In this document: piece by piece, positions 8,601 through 10,456 of the stretch
How positions within the stretch are numbered: the stretch's first letter is position 1
Layout: each line of letters opens with the position of its first letter
Program-made: the position numbers and the translations under genes
The notes under the pieces: model-generated
The model's database searches: none
What the model was told of the DNA's origin: nothing
What the model saw: the letters and a program-made list of their open reading frames with translations, nothing else
From: Anaerolineae bacterium
Lineage (GTDB): Bacteria; Chloroflexota; Anaerolineae; Aggregatilineales; Phototrophicaceae
Assembly: GCA_025454675.1 (NCBI GenBank)
Contig: JALONZ010000164.1
Span: 1-10,456 of the forward strand
Length of the DNA: 10,456 bases
Direction: 5' to 3'

Positions 8601-9246
8601 ACCACAAAATGAGGACACCCAATGTTGCCAACGGCACATCTGCACCGGCTATTTTTTGTGCGGGTTGTCCTTTGGGGAATCTGCCGGTGCGTGCGCCAAC
8701 CACCAATAACACTGCCAGCGAAATCCATCCGCCAACACTATGCACAACCGATGACCCCGCAAAATCTACAAATCCCATTTGCCCAAGCCACCCGCCCATT
8801 TCGCCGATATTAATACCGTTCCATACCCAATGACCAAAAATGGGATAGGTGATAGCAGAGCCGATGAACGCTAAAAACAAATAGCCCCCAAATTTGACCC
8901 GTTCTGCAATTGCCCCCGCGAGGATGGTCACAGCCGTCCCGCAAAACATCACCTGAAAAAAGAAAAAGGCGATTGTTTCCGGAGGGGCGCTACTAATATC
9001 AATGCCAAATTCGCTAATTCCAAGCAGGCTATTCCCCGACAAGCCAAACATCAATCCATAACCCACCAGCCAAAAAAAGATGGTCGTCACCCCAAAATCT
9101 GCCAAGTTTTTGATGGCAACATTGATATTATTTTTTCTTCGCGTAAGACCTGCTTCGAGGCATAAAAAGCCAGCTTGCATCAAAAAAACGAGGGCGGCAG
9201 AAAAAAGTACCCAAACAGTATTGATTGCGACAGTCGGATTTTCCAT
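5677..9246 (-). CDS. Ammonium transporter (Amt) fused to a hybrid sensor histidine kinase: Amt-HAMP-PAS-PAS-HisKA-HATPase-REC-REC
   Basis: This 1189-residue protein begins with a complete Amt/Rh channel (about 1-385, eleven expected membrane helices). It includes FQVMFCG (97-103), GGWL (151-154), DFAGSSVVHS with Asp161 and pore His169, WFGWFGFNAGS (215-225) and the second pore histidine, His323 (AIPVHLAAG). A HAMP-like linker (SLRVPVEPFTEVGQIASRYN, about 423-442) leads to two PAS domains (about 453-570 and 575-692). The kinase core follows: MSHELRTP with His721, N box LLSNAAKF (837-844), DTGIGM (871-876) and GGTGLGL (900-906). Two receivers follow with Asp1017 and Asp1140. Amt-kinase fusions are known as ammonium sensors (for example in Kuenenia); intact pore residues mean transport may persist. 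The ATG at 9246 has GAAGGA nine bases upstream and is preferred over an in-frame TTG at 9267. The second receiver ends abruptly at VVEEI, probably through a frameshift. The gene starts 28 bases after the preceding receiver gene. Confidence 0.92.
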   Translation of the reverse strand: MENPTVAINTVWVLFSAALVFLMQAGFLCLEAGLTRRKNNINVAIKNLADFGVTTIFFWLVGYGLMFGLSGNSLLGISEFGIDISSAPPETIAFFFFQVMFCGTAVTILAGAIAERVKFGGYLFLAFIGSAITYPIFGHWVWNGINIGEMGGWLGQMGFVDFAGSSVVHSVGGWISLAVLLVVGARTGRFPKGQPAQKIAGADVPLATLGVLILWFGWFGFNAGSTLGMNDQVPRVVVNTVIASSTGLVGALVIGWLIRKRAEIDLVLNGVLAGAVAITANCHAVNSFSAAAIGLGGAVVMLMVDDLLIRLRIDDAVGAIPVHLAAGIWGTLAVGIFGDPALLGTGLSQGDQIMVQLLGIVTCGVWTFGTTYIITRIINRIYPLRVTAEDEHIGLNVSEHGATNELLNLFNVMEEQSKTGDMSLRVPVEPFTEVGQIASRYNMVMGALEEAIQRTEAIVRTAMDGIVTFSKDALSIMTINPAAEKIFGYQRSQLAGSALYQLIAPPEGVAPDKYVHSVLDDLIRADTYREMYGRRSDGSIFPLEVIITEVHTGDNTFLTGTFRDITERRRTEEAIKLSEQRFRDLFEKSPDPVFVEDEHGNILDVNEAACFLHGMSKAELIGNNVVNLVPPEKRQNVEMSFFDVTDNKSYVLESLSYTKDGRAIPVEIRASQIDYGGRVAILLHVRDITARKEYEAALNAAKESAETANRAKSAFLANMSHELRTPLNAIIGYSEMLTEDAADFGYEDIVPDLNKIQSAGSHLLDLINNILDLSKIEAGRMELYLEEFNVPAMLDNVASTISPLVDKNKNRFELQIADNVDIARADLTKTRQTLFNLLSNAAKFTENGTVSLFASVEKWDDTDYLVFRVKDTGIGMTPDQVKAVFAEFTQADASTTRKYGGTGLGLTISKRFCQMMGGDITVESELSVGTTFTAYFPVMVVDNSKSAESQLAPKAIPTDISDVQAGGLVLVIDDDPTVRDLIVRSLAKEGFSVGVATNGAEGIRIAKELKPDAITLDVMMQGMDGWSVLEQLKADPDLAHIPVVMISIVDDRTRGFALGAAGYLTKPIDRQKLVDTLKMFRKKSISDVFGQILVIDDDPNQRDMVTRTLEKEGWVAEEAENGLEGLKKLETFAPDLILLDLMMPEMDGFQFLTELQKTEEGRAIPVIVVTAKDLTSEDREQLAGVVEEI

Positions 9247-9274
9247 ACAATAATGTCCTTCAATCAAATAGTAA

Positions 9275-9802
9275 TTATAACGATTTGGCGTTGTCTATAA
9301 TGCGTTGCAAAACGGCTTTTTGGGAATCATTCACCGCGCCTGCCGCCCCATTTAATAAAGATTCGGCATCGGCAATGATGGAATAAACAAGGCTATCACT
9401 CGATACAGTTGTATTAAAACGGCGATATTTATCTAATGTGGCACTCACACGCGCCCTAAGCAACACAGGATTAAATGGCTTGAATAAATAATCTTCTGCG
9501 CCAAGTTCAATGCAACGCACCACACTATCAAGGTCATCCACCGCCGAAATCATAATAATCGGAACTTGGCGCAATCCAGAATCGGCTTTGGCGGTCTCTA
9601 AAACTTCATATCCGTTCATTTTGGGCATCATAATATCGAGCATGACCAAATCATAACGGAAGGCACGCATCATCTCTAAACAGCGTTCCCCATTTTCTGC
9701 CATTTCGACATTATAATTAAGTTTCTGCAACCGCCGAGAGAGCATATCGCGGTTCATTTCATTGTCATCTACCACAAGGATATGTGCTGGTTCATCAGAC
9801 AT
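9275..9802 (-). CDS. Response regulator receiver with a degenerate HisKA (DHp)-like tail
   Basis: A 175-residue protein. Residues 7-125 form a full receiver: acidic pair Asp12-Asp13 (VVDDNEMN), phospho-acceptor Asp56 (LVMLDIMMPKMNG), Ser86 at the switch position and Lys108 (LFKPF). The last 45 residues align by eye with the first part of a histidine-kinase dimerisation domain, of the type TVSHELRTPL...LLLxGAAGPLN...LxxIxxNAxxL. Here they read TTVSSDSLVYS, then ESLLNGAAGAVNDSQK and LQRIIDNAKSL. The H-box histidine is Ser135, and its E, R, T and P are also changed. No ATPase domain follows: a TAA ends the protein, and the Amt-kinase gene starts 28 bases on. The ATG at 9802 has AGGAG at 9811-9815, eight bases upstream; an in-frame GTG at 9844 is less likely. 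It is probably a phosphate acceptor for the Amt-kinase, with the tail used for dimerisation or docking (inference). Confidence 0.88.
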   Translation of the reverse strand: MSDEPAHILVVDDNEMNRDMLSRRLQKLNYNVEMAENGERCLEMMRAFRYDLVMLDIMMPKMNGYEVLETAKADSGLRQVPIIMISAVDDLDSVVRCIELGAEDYLFKPFNPVLLRARVSATLDKYRRFNTTVSSDSLVYSIIADAESLLNGAAGAVNDSQKAVLQRIIDNAKSL

Positions 9803-9839
9803 ATCATCAACTCCTATTTTCCAAATTCCTTCACAATGT

Positions 9840-9894
9840 ATCACTGTGATTAAAGATACACCAAATTAGCCAATCGCGCATACCTTTTTTGCAA
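9840..9894 (-). promoter_or_regulatory. Predicted promoter and dyad for the ammonium phosphorelay genes
   Basis: On the minus strand, TTGCAA (9889-9894, 4 of 6 matches) and GCTAAT (9865-9870, 4 of 6) are separated by 18 bases, giving a start near 9858 and a leader of about 55 bases. Downstream of it lies a perfect dyad with arms ATCAC and GTGAT around one base (9840-9850); overlapping it, TCACA (9831-9835) pairs with TGTGA (9845-9849). Both lie between the predicted start and the ribosome site, where a repressor could act. The hexamers are only fair matches, so this is tentative. Confidence 0.3.
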
Positions 9895-9918
9895 GTTTTT
9901 ATCTTTGGGTTGGAATGA

Positions 9919-9927
9919 TGTTATAAT
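9919..9927 (+). promoter_or_regulatory. Extended -10 promoter for the HIT-family gene
   Basis: TGTTATAAT at 9919-9927 is a perfect extended -10 element (TG, one base, then consensus TATAAT). No good -35 box lies 16-18 bases upstream (best TTATCT at 9899-9904), which is typical of extended -10 promoters. Transcription would begin near 9934, about 30 bases before the ATG. It fires away from the phosphorelay promoter in the same 163-base intergenic region. Confidence 0.55.
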
Positions 9928-9965
9928 AAGCGCGTTTAATGCGGTTATCATGAGGAGTATGATTC

Positions 9966-10319
9966 ATGCCAACGATTTTTTCTAAGATTATTGCCAAAGA
10001 AATCCCCGCCACCATCTTATATCAAGATGAATATGTCACCGCGTTTAAGGACATCAATCCACAAGCCCCTGTGCATGTCTTAATCGTCCCGAATAAAGAA
10101 ATCCCCACCGCCGATGATGTGGCAGACGGAGACGAAATGATACTGGGGCGCATGTTCATCGCCGCCAAAAAAGTGGCACGCGACTTGGGGATTGGCGATA
10201 GTGGCTATCGGCTCATTGTGAATTGCAAAGATGATGGCTTGCAAGAAGTTTATCACTTGCACATGCACTTGGTCGGTGGGCGTAATTTGGGGCGCATGTT
10301 GAAAAAATTTGAGGAATAA
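9966..10319 (+). CDS. HIT family protein (histidine-triad nucleotide-binding hydrolase, HINT-like)
   Basis: A 117-residue protein matching the usual length and whole sequence pattern of bacterial HINT proteins, which hydrolyse the phosphoramidate bond of AMP conjugates such as AMP-lysine. The N-terminal strand-helix reads IFSKIIAKEIPA (4-15), followed by AFKDINPQAPVHVLIVPNKEI (26-46). The signature histidine triad is HLHMHLV with His97, His99 and His101, followed by GGR; His99 sits at the position of the nucleophile. The usual GQ before the triad is present in a slightly varied form (DDGLQEVY). The start is secure: GAGGAG at 9952-9957 lies eight bases upstream of the ATG. It is transcribed divergently from the phosphorelay genes, and nothing in the sequence ties it to them; its role is likely housekeeping. 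Confidence 0.95.
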   Translation: MPTIFSKIIAKEIPATILYQDEYVTAFKDINPQAPVHVLIVPNKEIPTADDVADGDEMILGRMFIAAKKVARDLGIGDSGYRLIVNCKDDGLQEVYHLHMHLVGGRNLGRMLKKFEE

Positions 10320-10333
10320 AATAAATTTTTCGC

Positions 10334-10357
10334 AAGGGCGCAACATGTTGCGCCCTT
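10334..10357. terminator. Perfect 24-bp palindrome between convergent genes (terminator or dispersed repeat)
   Basis: Bases 10334-10345 (AAGGGCGCAACA) and 10346-10357 are exact reverse complements. As RNA this would fold into a 10-bp GC-rich stem with a CATG loop, on either strand. It begins 15 bases after the HIT stop codon and ends 25 bases before the stop of the convergent gene, a natural place for a two-way terminator. No T tract follows on either strand (ACAGATAT on plus, GCGAAAAA on minus), so it is not a classic intrinsic terminator. GGGCGCAA...TTGCGCCC palindromes also occur as dispersed repeats in some genomes, which is an equally good reading. Confidence 0.55.
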
Positions 10358-10381
10358 ACAGATATATCAGATATTAGTTGT

Positions 10382-10456
10382 TTAATTTGATGGGGTTGCT
10401 TCGGCTTCAGGAGTTATCTCTGGTGTAGATTCGACCACAGGTGTCGCTTCGGCGGT
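10382..10456 (-). CDS. C-terminal end of a minus-strand gene with an acidic Thr/Pro/Glu-rich tail (partial)
   Basis: The minus-strand frame open to the window edge encodes 24 residues and ends in TAA at 10382-10384. The peptide is low-complexity and repetitive: TAEATPVVESTPEITPEAEATPSN, in which TP recurs four times with mostly acidic spacers. Such tails are common as disordered, extracytoplasmic or linker segments in Chloroflexota proteins. The body of the protein lies outside the window, so its function cannot be named. The gene converges on the HIT gene, with the palindrome at 10334-10357 between the two stops. Confidence 0.55.
   Translation of the reverse strand, partial: TAEATPVVESTPEITPEAEATPSN

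Noticed and set aside
8405..8833. Plus-strand open frame of 142 codons opposite the Amt domain
   Set aside because: Antisense to conserved Amt motifs; rich in Pro, Thr and Ala as expected from reversed membrane codons; no family resemblance.
9247..9267. Seven extra N-terminal codons for the Amt-kinase from a TTG at 9267
   Set aside because: The ribosome site GAAGGA lies inside this stretch and is correctly spaced (nine bases) from the ATG at 9246, so the ATG is the likely start.
9803..9844. Fourteen extra N-terminal codons for the first receiver protein from a GTG at 9844
   Set aside because: AGGAG at 9811-9815 is eight bases before the ATG at 9802, and the receiver fold begins right after it; the extra residues do not resemble the family.
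9831..9850. CRP-type binding site suggested by TCACA and TGTGA
   Set aside because: The half sites are in the reverse order and at a different spacing from the CRP consensus (TGTGA-N6-TCACA); kept only as an unspecified dyad.
1..10456. CRISPR arrays, tRNA or rRNA genes, insertion sequences, attachment sites or riboswitches
   Set aside because: No regularly spaced repeats, cloverleaf pattern, transposase motifs or long flanking repeats were seen on reading both strands; the leaders are too short for a recognisable riboswitch.

Overview
The window is 10.5 kb of compact bacterial DNA of moderate GC. Five genes run on the minus strand, with a short plus-strand gene on each side. The gene types suggest Chloroflexota (Anaerolineae-like): a very long Ser/Thr kinase-AAA-TPR protein, an ammonium-transporter/hybrid-kinase fusion ending in two receiver domains, and a multi-pass membrane MurF-type ligase. 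This assignment is inferred from protein architecture only. No rRNA, tRNA, CRISPR array or insertion sequence was found, and no gene-free stretch exceeds about 165 bases.

Layout. The left edge holds the last codons of a plus-strand gene, with a good promoter inside its end. A small plus-strand YdeI/OmpD-associated protein follows (84-347). It converges on a membrane-anchored MurF-like ligase (353-1984, minus), whose end carries a candidate minus-strand terminator. Upstream of the ligase, separated by 13 bases, is a 1046-residue Ser/Thr kinase with an AAA-type ATPase and TPR repeats (1998-5138). Next comes a single-domain receiver (5217-5591). Then comes the centrepiece, an Amt-HAMP-PAS-PAS-histidine kinase-REC-REC fusion (5677-9246). 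The first gene of the run is a receiver protein with a tail that looks like a histidine-kinase dimerisation domain without its histidine (9275-9802). A divergent promoter region (9803-9965) separates this run from a HIT-family protein (9966-10319, plus). A perfect 24-bp palindrome and the acidic Thr/Pro/Glu-rich C-terminus of a minus-strand gene close the window.

How the genes may work together. The three genes at 9802-5217 look like one transcription unit encoding an ammonium-responsive phosphorelay. A membrane Amt module would sense or carry ammonium and control a cytoplasmic kinase. Phosphate could then pass to the two fused receivers and the two free receivers. None of these proteins has a DNA-binding or enzymatic output domain, so the final target is unknown. 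The adjacent kinase-AAA-TPR gene and the cell-wall ligase are on the same strand but seem to have their own promoter, so a link to them is a guess.

Main oddities. (1) The Amt-kinase gene appears frameshifted at its 3' end: 26 further codons in the +1 frame restore the last helix of the second receiver and end 9 bases before the next gene. (2) The first receiver protein carries a histidine-less DHp-like tail. (3) The MurF-like ligase has a membrane region in place of the usual UDP-substrate-binding domain.
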